DNA of 24,408 nt from positions 1-24,408 of the forward strand of contig JAWOBX010000070.1 of the NCBI GenBank assembly GCA_046484125.1, read 5' to 3'. Below, piece after piece: positions 14,071 to 22,125 of the stretch. This DNA comes from JBGLNL01 sp046484125 (lineage in GTDB: Bacteria > Chloroflexota > Dehalococcoidia > SZUA-161 > SpSt-899). The position numbers and the translations under genes were made by a program. Numbering within the stretch: the first letter of the stretch is position 1; each line of letters opens with the position of its first letter. Below the pieces are notes generated by a model. It was not told where the DNA came from, did not search any database, and saw only the letters and a list, made by a program, of their open reading frames with translations.

Positions 14071-16953
14071 TTATACGGTCTTCGTCAGCTTTGGATAGCT
14101 TTCGCGGATATAATCATCCGAGGCAAGATCCAGCTTCGGGACCGATTTGGTGGAGACTTTTGACAGGGTACTGAAGAATTCACCCTCTATTTTCCGCTTG
14201 CTGTCCCCGTCTCTGCCCTCTACACGGCAGATAATACTCGGCTGGGTATTGGACTTGCGGATCAGGGCCTGGCCCACCCACTCCCCTTTCCGGTCGAACC
14301 ACGTAATCAGGCCCCCATCTGTAGTATCGAATATAAATCCCTTCTTTCGAAAATGCTCGACCACGGCGTCAACTACCTCCTGTTTCTCGGCGAGGATGTT
14401 GGTTTTCAGCCGTATGTTCAGTTCCGGGGTGGAGGAGTAGCGTGGTACTTCCTCATCCAGGTCAATAAGGGTTTTACCCGATTTCAGTCCGGAGGCGATG
14501 ACCGTCAGTACCTTTATCGCCGCCAGTAACGCGTCATCGAATATCCAGTTCTCCTCGTGACCCGACATCTGGTGTCCCGAAAGTTCTGCAGCCAGGGAAA
14601 CGGGCTCCCTGTTCTCCCTCAGGTCGATGGTCTTACCAAAGAGCTCTACTTCGGTGGCGCCCGCACGCAATGCTTTCAGCAGGTTCTTGGTGCCTTCCTT
14701 GATGAAGGCGAAGCCTGTGGGGCTCATGATATATTCGCCGCCAGCACCGGTTATGTGCTCCTCGGCTATGCGGGAGAACTTGACCTCGCCCATGAACCTC
14801 GGTTTGCCGGGCAGACCTTTTCTCAAATGTTCGTCGATCATGTACTTTGCCTGGAAAGCCAGCGATCTATCGCCCTCGACAACCCTGCCATCACTTCTTA
14901 CGTAGATAACGCGGTCGGCATCCTCATCGTTGCCTATACCTACTACCTCCGCGGACGAATACTTTGCTTCCTCGAGTACCGCCGCTTCAAGCTGCTCGCG
15001 GTATCTGGCCTTGATGGGGTCGGGGATGTGGGCGGGGAAAGAACCATCCGGTTCGTCATTGATGGACACGACTTTCGCGCCAAGATCTGAGTACACTGAT
15101 TTAGTCCGCCATCCCGAGCCACTGCCGATATCGATAACCACCGTTATTCCATAAAAAGGGTGTGCAACGGCGGTATCCGGTTGTTCGAATTCCGGGGGTA
15201 GCTGAAGAACCTCTGCTATACTGGCCCAGCTCGAGCTGTCAAGGCTCTCAGGAAACTTGAGTGCGGAGATCGTATCGAGGAGAGATTTCAATCCAGCCCC
15301 TTTGCCTTTCCAGCTATGGAGCAGGTAAACCCAGATATCACGGCCCAGCCGGCAATTGCCCTTAACCATCTCGTTGTGGTAACGCGTTACCTCGCCATCT
15401 TCAATCCTGACGTACTCCCCCTCACCCCTGATGAAATCACCATTGAGTACGGTGTTTTTGATATCGAGCATCTGCTGGGAATTTATGCTGGTAATGAAAT
15501 CGCCCTCGGTCACAATCACCTGTTTGAGGCCGTTGTATTCCGCCTCGTTATGACTGGCGGTGATATTTATCCCGCCATCGGATTTCAGGTATGGTATGGA
15601 GAAGTACAGCTCAGGAGTTGAAGTAACTCCGACGTCGTATACATTCACGCCAGAGGAAAGGATTCCCCTTACCATCTGCCGGCGAATCCTTTCCGTGGAA
15701 AGCCTGACCCCTCCCCCCACCGTCGCCCACAAACTCCCCGAATCGGCGTTGTTCAGGCGCCTCAGAAAAGTGCCGTATCCCTTCCCCAGGTAATAACAGA
15801 CTCGGTCGGAGAGATATCTGTCGGCGACAGCCCGAACGTCGTAAGTCTGGAAGATAACCGGATCGATCTGTTGCGGGGTCAGTACAAATGACTTTATTAC
15901 GACGCTGTCCCGGTCCGCATACAACTTGTATTTGCCCAGTGAGGCCGGTACCAGCACTGACTCTCCCTGCGACAGGCTCTCTTTCCCCTGCCAGGCGGAA
16001 AGCTGCAACTGCCCGGAGACACAGGTCATTATCTCAAAGCCGCCTGCTGTATCGGCAGCCAGTTCCTCCCCTCCGGAAAGGTTGATTCGCTCAACTGAGA
16101 AATAGAAATCATCGATAAGCCGTGAACGCTTTTCATCTATTCCCCGGGGGGTCAGCTTGAAGTCCGCTTCGGTGGTTTTCCTGAACTCAAAAGCTCTCAA
16201 GGCCTGAGGGATATGCAGCTCCCTTTTGGGAGTTCTGTTCCAGTCCCAGACCCGGTAAGTTATGCCTGAGGATTGCTGGATCTCCAGCAGGAATACCCCT
16301 TTCCCGATGGCGTGCGGGGTGCCCGTTGGATTAATTATCACGTCACCTGGTGTGGCAGGCACGGCGTTGAGGTACTTCTCGGCGATGTTCACATCCGGCG
16401 CTGTCAGGTCTCGCTCGAATTCGTCTTTGTCGACGTTTTCTTTGAATCCGAGATAGAGGACCGCTCCCGGTTCTGATTGCAGAACCAGCCATGCCTCCGT
16501 CTTACCTGTATCGTTCTCTCCGAGTTCAGCCGCTATCTCATCCGAGGGGTGAACCTGGACTGAGAGGTCCTCCCTGGCGTCAAGAAACTTTACCAGAACA
16601 GGTAACTGGCCACCAAACTCCTGATAAATTTCCCTGCCAAGGAGTTCTTCGCTAAGCTGTGCGACTGCCTCGGTTAAAGGTATTTTCAGGTCGTCCCGGA
16701 GGGTGAAGATTGAGGGGTGACGGGGGTGAGTGGAGCATTCCCATGATTCGCCGATGCTCCTGCCCGACGCGGGCAGCCCTTTAAGTTTCTCGATGTTGTC
16801 TCCCCCCCATACCACTTCAACCAGATTGTCAATGGAAGGTTTGATAAAGCTGTTCTTAATGTCCTCAAGCGCCCATCGCAAGGCCTTTTCGTTTTCCTCA
16901 TCTACCACATATCCTCCTTCTGGGGCGGTTCTCAGGCTGTGTATCCGGAGCAT
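14071..16953 (-). CDS. Fused mannose-6-phosphate isomerase / phosphomannomutase
   Basis: 960 residues with two enzyme modules. Residues ~30-360 are a type I mannose-6-phosphate isomerase: VKFLDAREDLSVQVHPSD (zinc ligands Q133, H135), KTEAWLVL (E153), PTGTPHAIGKG (H214) and YRVWDWNR. Residues ~365-960 are a phosphohexomutase: phosphoserine S467 in NITASHNEAEYNG, the metal loop NDEDADR (D675, D677, D679), sugar-binding SGHQMSGHEEN (791-801), and a C-terminal phosphate-binding domain. The loop has DED where most members have DGD, and domain 1/2 carries an insertion around 500-600. One chain could thus turn fructose-6-phosphate into mannose-1-phosphate. The upstream gene, 20 bases away on the same strand, encodes a nucleotidylyltransferase-like protein that would use this product. 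Glucose or another hexose as mutase substrate cannot be excluded. Confidence 0.88.
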   Translation of the reverse strand: MLRIHSLRTAPEGGYVVDEENEKALRWALEDIKNSFIKPSIDNLVEVVWGGDNIEKLKGLPASGRSIGESWECSTHPRHPSIFTLRDDLKIPLTEAVAQLSEELLGREIYQEFGGQLPVLVKFLDAREDLSVQVHPSDEIAAELGENDTGKTEAWLVLQSEPGAVLYLGFKENVDKDEFERDLTAPDVNIAEKYLNAVPATPGDVIINPTGTPHAIGKGVFLLEIQQSSGITYRVWDWNRTPKRELHIPQALRAFEFRKTTEADFKLTPRGIDEKRSRLIDDFYFSVERINLSGGEELAADTAGGFEIMTCVSGQLQLSAWQGKESLSQGESVLVPASLGKYKLYADRDSVVIKSFVLTPQQIDPVIFQTYDVRAVADRYLSDRVCYYLGKGYGTFLRRLNNADSGSLWATVGGGVRLSTERIRRQMVRGILSSGVNVYDVGVTSTPELYFSIPYLKSDGGINITASHNEAEYNGLKQVIVTEGDFITSINSQQMLDIKNTVLNGDFIRGEGEYVRIEDGEVTRYHNEMVKGNCRLGRDIWVYLLHSWKGKGAGLKSLLDTISALKFPESLDSSSWASIAEVLQLPPEFEQPDTAVAHPFYGITVVIDIGSGSGWRTKSVYSDLGAKVVSINDEPDGSFPAHIPDPIKARYREQLEAAVLEEAKYSSAEVVGIGNDEDADRVIYVRSDGRVVEGDRSLAFQAKYMIDEHLRKGLPGKPRFMGEVKFSRIAEEHITGAGGEYIMSPTGFAFIKEGTKNLLKALRAGATEVELFGKTIDLRENREPVSLAAELSGHQMSGHEENWIFDDALLAAIKVLTVIASGLKSGKTLIDLDEEVPRYSSTPELNIRLKTNILAEKQEVVDAVVEHFRKKGFIFDTTDGGLITWFDRKGEWVGQALIRKSNTQPSIICRVEGRDGDSKRKIEGEFFSTLSKVSTKSVPKLDLASDDYIRESYPKLTKTV

Positions 16954-16973
16954 TCCTTCTCTGATGAATTGCT

Positions 16974-18461
16974 TTAACCCTTTAAATCCCCCTCTATCAA
17001 CTCCGTCAGTTCCGCGAATGAACAGGGATTACCGGGAATGGGGTTTTCCCAGTCCTCCTTTCCATCGCGCTTCAAATCAGTTCGCATTCTTATCCGGCCA
17101 TGAGAGGGGAGGAAAGTATCAGTAACCACTTCCCCGGCGGGTAATCCGGCATTGACAAGGTGAATGCATTTGTATATCAAAGCCCCGCTTGCCTTCAGGT
17201 TTGAAACAACACTGTCTATCAGCACTGAATCAGAGGCGTCGATATCGTCCGCGCGCGTCCCGACCGCGATGCAATTATTTATCCGGCCGGTAAGGTGCGA
17301 TTCTATGACGATGGAGTTGACTGTTTCAAGCCCATCTCGGCGTTCCTCCTTTACCCGGTGATCATTCAGGTGGAAGAACTGCCTTATACAATCCCCTTCA
17401 AACGAGTCTTCAAGCGCCTTGAGGAGGTTCTGATGGTACAATTGTACCTGCCCGTAGTCCCACCAGAGGGTGGCGGCACCGATATCCTTATCGCCGAACA
17501 ACTTCAACTCTTGGTTGTCTTCAGCCTTAAAGCGTTCCCGGAATCTGTTAATCCGTTCCCAGTGTGAGCCGTCACCGCCCCGCGAGGTGAAGTCCTCATA
17601 GGTGGAGGTCAAAGGCATCCACAGGTGAGGATCGGTATCCAGTTTGCCCTGCCCTTTACCCAGTTCGGGAGAAAACTCCTCCACGAGTGCGTGAAGTAGA
17701 GAGGAGGAGACGGTGAAGCATCCCAGACTTTTGCCCAGTACGATGCCTCCCGAAGTTGCGGCCGGCAAATTCTCCTTATTCAGAATCTCGCGCAGTTCCG
17801 ACCAGGACTGTTTCTCCCTTTGAAGAACCTCCCCGTTTGCGGCGGGAATTATGAGTCCGTAACTCTGCCAGTCTTTACTCCATTCATCCTCACTGGCCGG
17901 TATTTCTGAGCGTATATCAAGGATTTCCGCGTGATGTTCCCCATCGTAATCGATCGGATTGGAGGGGATGAACACCTGGTCTCCCCAGAAAACACATAGC
18001 CTGCCCTCACGTGACGTGGCGAATATACCGGTCTGGAAGATCACGGCTTCCAGCACCGTGAGTGCCGCCTTACTTCCGTCTATATCTATCATGCGAGGCA
18101 GTTTGATGGCCGATTTATTATTGGATTCCGCCGCGGGAAGGGGGGCCATTCTGGTGCCTTTGCCGGCTGTGTGGTACATTGCCACGGTTCCGTTGCCGCT
18201 GATAATCCGGTTCAGGTCGACTACCCGGTTTGCTTTGCTCCAGGCGTAAAGAGTCCCCAGTAATTGCCCCGCCCCTCCAGGCCAGTCCTCTTCGACGGAG
18301 ATGATCCGGGTTTTCTGTGGAGTTACCGTTCCCCTGGATGCCTCGAGCCGCTCCTGCCAGTACTCCGCCTGGCTTTTACTCGATGACACAACGATGACAG
18401 CGTCAAATCCCTGATTGTGTTCAACAGCCGAATACATACTCCGGATGTTTTTTTGATGCAT
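16974..18461 (-). CDS. Sugar-1-phosphate nucleotidylyltransferase-like protein
   Basis: 495 residues. The nucleotide-binding signature is atypical and not at the N-terminus: AGKGTRMAPLP at ~99-109, with a lysine-rich SNNKSAIKLP after it, and FWGDQVF (D161) as the likely metal site. Residues 1-90 (AVIVVSSSKSQAEYW, then GGAGQLLGTLYAW) resemble the beginning of fucose-1-phosphate guanylyltransferase/FKP-type proteins. The C-terminal third (NSIVIESHLTGRI, DSVLIDSVV) looks like a left-handed beta-helix, as in many NDP-sugar pyrophosphorylases. Given the adjacent isomerase/mutase fusion, mannose-1-phosphate is the likely substrate and GDP-mannose the likely product. This is inference; fucose- or glucose-1-phosphate remain possible. 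AGAGG precedes the ATG, and a good promoter lies just upstream. Confidence 0.7.
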   Translation of the reverse strand: MHQKNIRSMYSAVEHNQGFDAVIVVSSSKSQAEYWQERLEASRGTVTPQKTRIISVEEDWPGGAGQLLGTLYAWSKANRVVDLNRIISGNGTVAMYHTAGKGTRMAPLPAAESNNKSAIKLPRMIDIDGSKAALTVLEAVIFQTGIFATSREGRLCVFWGDQVFIPSNPIDYDGEHHAEILDIRSEIPASEDEWSKDWQSYGLIIPAANGEVLQREKQSWSELREILNKENLPAATSGGIVLGKSLGCFTVSSSLLHALVEEFSPELGKGQGKLDTDPHLWMPLTSTYEDFTSRGGDGSHWERINRFRERFKAEDNQELKLFGDKDIGAATLWWDYGQVQLYHQNLLKALEDSFEGDCIRQFFHLNDHRVKEERRDGLETVNSIVIESHLTGRINNCIAVGTRADDIDASDSVLIDSVVSNLKASGALIYKCIHLVNAGLPAGEVVTDTFLPSHGRIRMRTDLKRDGKEDWENPIPGNPCSFAELTELIEGDLKG

Positions 18462-18483
18462 TTTTTGCCTCTGGTTTCGCGAT

Positions 18484-18512
18484 ATTATACCTTAACAGGG
18501 CCGGTTCCACAA
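18484..18512 (-). promoter_or_regulatory. Sigma-70 promoter for the sugar-nucleotide operon
   Basis: Read on the minus strand: -35 TTGTGG (18512-18507), a 17-base spacer, and a perfect -10 TATAAT (18489-18484). Transcription would begin near 18477, giving a leader of about 16 bases with an AGAGG site before the ATG at 18461. It would drive the nucleotidylyltransferase, isomerase/mutase and thermonuclease genes. Confidence 0.75.
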
Positions 18513-18599
18513 TCGGTTAAACCATTCGCTTCACGCGGGATTTATCAGCGGCTTTTTCAAGTCTCGAGCTGGTCTGGCCGGGGATACCATCGACTTTAT

Positions 18600-19055
18600 T
18601 CACGGCTGAAGTTCATCAAGCACGGACAGAATGGTTCTGGTATCGAGGATATCCACCATCGATTTACCGTAGTGGCTATATACGATATTTCCGGCCTTAT
18701 TGACTATCACTGTTGCGGGCATGCGTCCCAGCTTCAGTAATTTAACCTCCTGCCCGAACATGTCTGAGATTTCATGATCGGGGTCCGGGACGCCGATAAA
18801 AGGCATCTGTTCCTTGTTCCAGAAGTTGCGGAACTTTCCCGGTCTTTCCGGCCCGACGACTATGACCACAGTGTCTCGACTGGAGAATTCCCGGCTGTCA
18901 CGGCGCAACTGCGCCATATGCCTGCGGCAGAGTGGTCACATGAACATCCGGTTGAAGATCAGCACGACGTGTTTTCCGCCGGCGAAATCGGAGAGTCGCA
19001 CTGTCTGGCCATTAGCGTCAACGATGGTGAAGTCGGGAGCAGTGGAAGACCCCAT
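18600..19055 (-). CDS. Selenocysteine-containing redoxin (peroxiredoxin/AhpC-TSA-like), TGA read-through
   Basis: 152 codons with one in-frame TGA at 18938-18936 (codon 40). Start ATG 19055 has GGAGG five bases upstream. Upstream of the TGA the protein reads APDFTIVDANGQTVRLSDFAGG and HVVLIFNRMFM; downstream it reads PLCRRHMAQLRRDSREF, VVIVVGPERPGKFRNFW, PFIGVPDPDHEISDMFG and RMPATVIVNKAGNIVYSHYG. Both sides together make one complete thioredoxin-fold AhpC/TSA-type domain. The TGA replaces the first cysteine of the usual F-x-C-P-x-C motif, giving U40-P-L-C43, and a SECIS-like hairpin follows. The protein would reduce peroxides or act as a thiol oxidoreductase in the cytoplasm. It lies 167 bases after the carboxyltransferase gene. 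Reading only from M47 gives a 105-residue piece lacking the active site. A nonsense mutation is the alternative, less likely because of the exact position. Confidence 0.8.
18899..18918 (-). promoter_or_regulatory. Candidate bacterial SECIS element of the redoxin gene
   Basis: On the minus strand TATGGCGC (18918-18911) pairs with GCGCCGTG (18906-18899) around the loop AGTT (18910-18907). This gives eight pairs, two of them G-U. The loop begins 25 bases after the TGA, and G is its second base. Both fit the known rule for bacterial SECIS elements (loop about 16-37 bases from UGA, a G in the first two loop positions). The same bases also encode the protein, as is normal in bacteria. Confidence 0.65.
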
Positions 19056-19222
19056 TTTTACCTCCCGTGCCGCTCAATACGACCGGAATCCGGGGCTGCT
19101 TATTCGCGGAACTATTACCATAAGTCCCCGCAACTTTCACCCAGTCACAGGTGGCGGCGGTTTTTTCAGCACCTGGATTATGAAACCGGCATGTTATGCG
19201 TCTGCCGGATTTTCGGATATTC

Positions 19223-20782
19223 CTACAGGTTGATGTTTGAGTACTTTCTCCAGGGTCTGGCGGACTCTTTGTTCTCCAGGATATCCAGCGACATGTTTAT
19301 GTACTTGCGCGTCTCTGAGGGCATGATAATGCCGTCGACATAACCCCTTTCGGCAGCTCTGTAGGGATTTTCGTACAACTCGCTGTATTCCTCTATGCGC
19401 TGGCGCTGGGTTTCAGCCGGATCATCCGAGTTCTTGATCTCCTTGGCGAAGATGACGCTGGCCGCTGTGGCCGCGCCGACGATGGTTATCTGTGACTGGG
19501 GCCAGGCCCAGACCAGGTCCGCGCCGATTGACTTATCCAGCATTCCGTAGTGGGCTCCGGCGTACGATTTTCTCAAGATGATGGAGACCAATGGTATGGT
19601 GGCATCCGACCAGGCGTAAAGCGTTTTCGCCCCGTGTCGCAGAATACCCCGCCAGTCGGCATCGGAGCCAATGATGAAGCAGGGGCAATCCTGGAGGGTT
19701 ATCACCGGTATACCAAAGAGATCGCAGAACCTGACAAATCGGGCCAGTTTATCCGACGCGTCAATATCCAGCATTCCCGCCTTCTGGATGGGCTGATTGG
19801 CCACGATACCTGTCGGGCGGCCATTGAATCTGGCGAAGCCGGTTATCAGGTTGGTGGCGTGCAGAGCGAGGGTTTCGTAAAAGTAACCGTCATCGACAAT
19901 ACGGCTGATAACCTCCATCATATCGAAGGGGCGGAACTGCTCCACCGGGACTATCTCGTTGAGCTCGGGTATCTCCCGGTCAGGTTGATCTTTGGTTTCA
20001 ATACGGGGGGGTTTATCTTTGTTATTGGAAGGGAACAGGTCAAGCAACGCCTTGCACTTGTCAAGGCAGTCTTTGTCGTCTTCGGCGACTACATGGGTCT
20101 GTCCGGACTTGACGGCGTGGGCCCTCCAGCCGGAGAGCTGTTCCAGGGTGATTTCCTCCCCTATCTGTGTTTTCACAAATGCGGGCCCGGCTATTCCCAT
20201 GAATCCGGTATCCCGGCACTGAATGAGGAAGTCCTGCATGATGGGGTGATAGGCCTGCCCGCCCAGGCAGGGCCCCATTAAGAGCGCGATTTGCGGGATT
20301 ATGCCCGAGGCGCGAATCTGGGAATTGAAGCACCAGCCGTAGGCCTCCAGGGTATCCATGCCCTCCTGCAACCGGGCGCCGCCGGAGTCGTTCATTCCCA
20401 CGAAGGGCCAGCCCTTCTCCTTGGCGAAATCCATGGCCCTGGCGAACTTCTTGCCATGCCCTTCACCGAAAGTCCCGGCCATTGTTGTATAGTCCTCAGC
20501 GGCTACCACGACGTATCGACCGTTGACCTTTCCGAAACCGGTTATGACTCCCTCCGCCGCGATATCCTTGGAATCCAGCCCGAAGGCTGTGGTGCGGTGC
20601 TTGACGAAAAGTCCCAGTTCGGTAAAGGTGCCCTGATCGAAGAAATACTCGATTCTCTCGCGGGCGGTCCACTTGCCGTCCTTTTTCTGTTTCTCAACGG
20701 CCTTCTCGCCTCCCATCGCCTCGATCCTGGATTTCTTTTCCTGATACTCTTTGTAGATGTCCGCGTGTGATTTCTGCGCCAT
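19223..20782 (-). CDS. pccB: Acyl-CoA carboxyltransferase (propionyl-CoA carboxylase beta-type subunit)
   Basis: 519 residues, the usual length for the beta (carboxyltransferase) subunit of biotin-dependent acyl-CoA carboxylases. The enzyme moves a carboxyl group from carboxybiotin to an acyl-CoA such as propionyl-CoA. Evidence: the N-terminal TARERIEYFFDQGTFTELG, the first oxyanion region NDSGGARLQEGMDTLEAYG, the acetyl/acyl-CoA site GPCLGGQAYHP, and in the second half LDIDASDKLARFVRFCDLF and RKSYAGAHYGM. Very similar proteins serve methylmalonyl-CoA decarboxylases, so the direction and exact acyl-CoA are uncertain. No biotin carboxylase or biotin carrier gene is present in the window. GAGGGAG precedes the ATG. 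It follows tyrS by 35 bases on the same strand. Confidence 0.9.
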   Translation of the reverse strand: MAQKSHADIYKEYQEKKSRIEAMGGEKAVEKQKKDGKWTARERIEYFFDQGTFTELGLFVKHRTTAFGLDSKDIAAEGVITGFGKVNGRYVVVAAEDYTTMAGTFGEGHGKKFARAMDFAKEKGWPFVGMNDSGGARLQEGMDTLEAYGWCFNSQIRASGIIPQIALLMGPCLGGQAYHPIMQDFLIQCRDTGFMGIAGPAFVKTQIGEEITLEQLSGWRAHAVKSGQTHVVAEDDKDCLDKCKALLDLFPSNNKDKPPRIETKDQPDREIPELNEIVPVEQFRPFDMMEVISRIVDDGYFYETLALHATNLITGFARFNGRPTGIVANQPIQKAGMLDIDASDKLARFVRFCDLFGIPVITLQDCPCFIIGSDADWRGILRHGAKTLYAWSDATIPLVSIILRKSYAGAHYGMLDKSIGADLVWAWPQSQITIVGAATAASVIFAKEIKNSDDPAETQRQRIEEYSELYENPYRAAERGYVDGIIMPSETRKYINMSLDILENKESARPWRKYSNINL

Positions 20783-20817
20783 TGTAAATATACTCCCTCT
20801 CTTAAAGTTTACATAAC

Positions 20818-22125
20818 CTATTTATCGTCGGAATTCATTATCCTGGCATACCGGCGTTTGCCAACCTTGATAACACTACCGTTTTTTATATCGCCTCTGG
20901 GTTCGGTTACAGTTTTTCCATCTATTTTCACGGCCTTTTGATTCAAAAGGCGTTTTGCTTCGTTCCGGCTTGAAACAAGGCCCAGTTTTGGCAGCAAAAC
21001 ATCTATCATTATGGTTTGGATTTTATCGCCTCCGATAATACCTTTGCCCCCGATATGTTCCGCAAAGTTGTCCAGATCTCCATCACGCTGGGCTTCAACC
21101 TGAACATCTCCGGATATCTTGAGCAGTTCGTCAAAAGAGACGTAGGCTGTGGGGATATCATCGGGGACCTGTTTTTCCTGTATGGTTTTCCTGAAGTTCT
21201 CTTCGGCGTCCCCGGCCGATTGTTCATCGTGAAAATCAGTCACAATCTCCCGTGCCAGCCGCTTTTTCAGGTCCATCGGGTTGACGGAATCCTTTTCAAG
21301 TTGATTCCTGAATTCAGACAGATCCTCGTCGGGAACATCAGTCAGTAGCTCGAAGTAGTCCATAATGAGGGTATCCGGCAGTGACATCACCTTGCCGTAC
21401 ATCTCGCCGGGCGGGTCGTCTACAGAGATGTAATTATTAAGGCTCTTGGACATCTTCATGGAGCCGTCGGTTCCCACCAGGAGCGGGGTGAAGAAGACTT
21501 GCTGCGGCTTTTGACCGACCATTTCCTGAAGCTCTCTGCCCAGCAGGCAGTTGAACTTCTGATCGATACCGCCGAATTCGACATCAGACTCTATCATCAC
21601 CGAGTCGTAGGCCTGAAGCAACGGATAGAGGAGTTCGGTTATGCCTATCGGGCTGCCGGACTGGTAGCGTTTTGAGAAGTCCTCCCGGGCCAGCATCTGT
21701 GCCACGGTGAATTTGCTGGTGAGTTTGATAACATCAGCCAGTGTGAAGTTGCCGAACCATTCACTCTGCCACCTGACCTCGGTTTTGTCGGGGTCCACCA
21801 CCTTGAAGAACTGTTTCATATAGGTCTCGGCGTTTTCCTTAACCTCTTCGGCGCTGAGCATGGTGCGCATCTGGGATTGCCCGCTTGGGTCGCCGATCTG
21901 CGCGGTCCAGTCGCCTACTATCAGGATGACCAGGTGTCCCAGGTCCTGCAACTGGCGGAGCTTGCGAAGGCCGACTACATGTCCGAGGTGGATATCGGGG
22001 CGGGAGGGGTCGAAACCTTCCTTCAGCCGCAGTGGCCTGCCGTTCTCCAGCATGCGCCTGAGGTCTTCCTCAATGATAACCTCCGCGACCCCTCTCTTGA
22101 GGATGCGCTCGATTTCCTGGCTCAT
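20818..22125 (-). CDS. tyrS: Tyrosyl-tRNA synthetase
   Basis: 435 residues. It charges tRNA-Tyr with tyrosine in the cytoplasm. The class I motifs are HLGH (46-49, the HIGH site) and KMSKS (224-228). VGDWTAQIGDPSG, YPLLQAYDSV and FGGIDQKFN mark tyrosine recognition. A C-terminal S4 RNA-binding domain is visible (GLVSSRNEAKRLLNQKAVKIDGK, ending in KVGKRRYARI). Length and motifs fit the TyrRZ (TyrZ-like) subgroup. Its ATG overlaps the ribF stop by four bases (ATGA), so translation is coupled to ribF. I see no room for a T-box leader upstream of the gene itself. Confidence 0.97.
   Translation of the reverse strand: MSQEIERILKRGVAEVIIEEDLRRMLENGRPLRLKEGFDPSRPDIHLGHVVGLRKLRQLQDLGHLVILIVGDWTAQIGDPSGQSQMRTMLSAEEVKENAETYMKQFFKVVDPDKTEVRWQSEWFGNFTLADVIKLTSKFTVAQMLAREDFSKRYQSGSPIGITELLYPLLQAYDSVMIESDVEFGGIDQKFNCLLGRELQEMVGQKPQQVFFTPLLVGTDGSMKMSKSLNNYISVDDPPGEMYGKVMSLPDTLIMDYFELLTDVPDEDLSEFRNQLEKDSVNPMDLKKRLAREIVTDFHDEQSAGDAEENFRKTIQEKQVPDDIPTAYVSFDELLKISGDVQVEAQRDGDLDNFAEHIGGKGIIGGDKIQTIMIDVLLPKLGLVSSRNEAKRLLNQKAVKIDGKTVTEPRGDIKNGSVIKVGKRRYARIMNSDDK

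Noticed and set aside
18774..19343. Plus-strand open frames of 189 and 139 codons across the redoxin gene
   Set aside because: They show no recognisable domain, have no ribosome binding site and lie opposite the well-supported redoxin gene; they are antisense shadows.
19550..20281. Plus-strand open frame of 243 codons opposite pccB
   Set aside because: It mirrors the carboxyltransferase gene, with no domain of its own.
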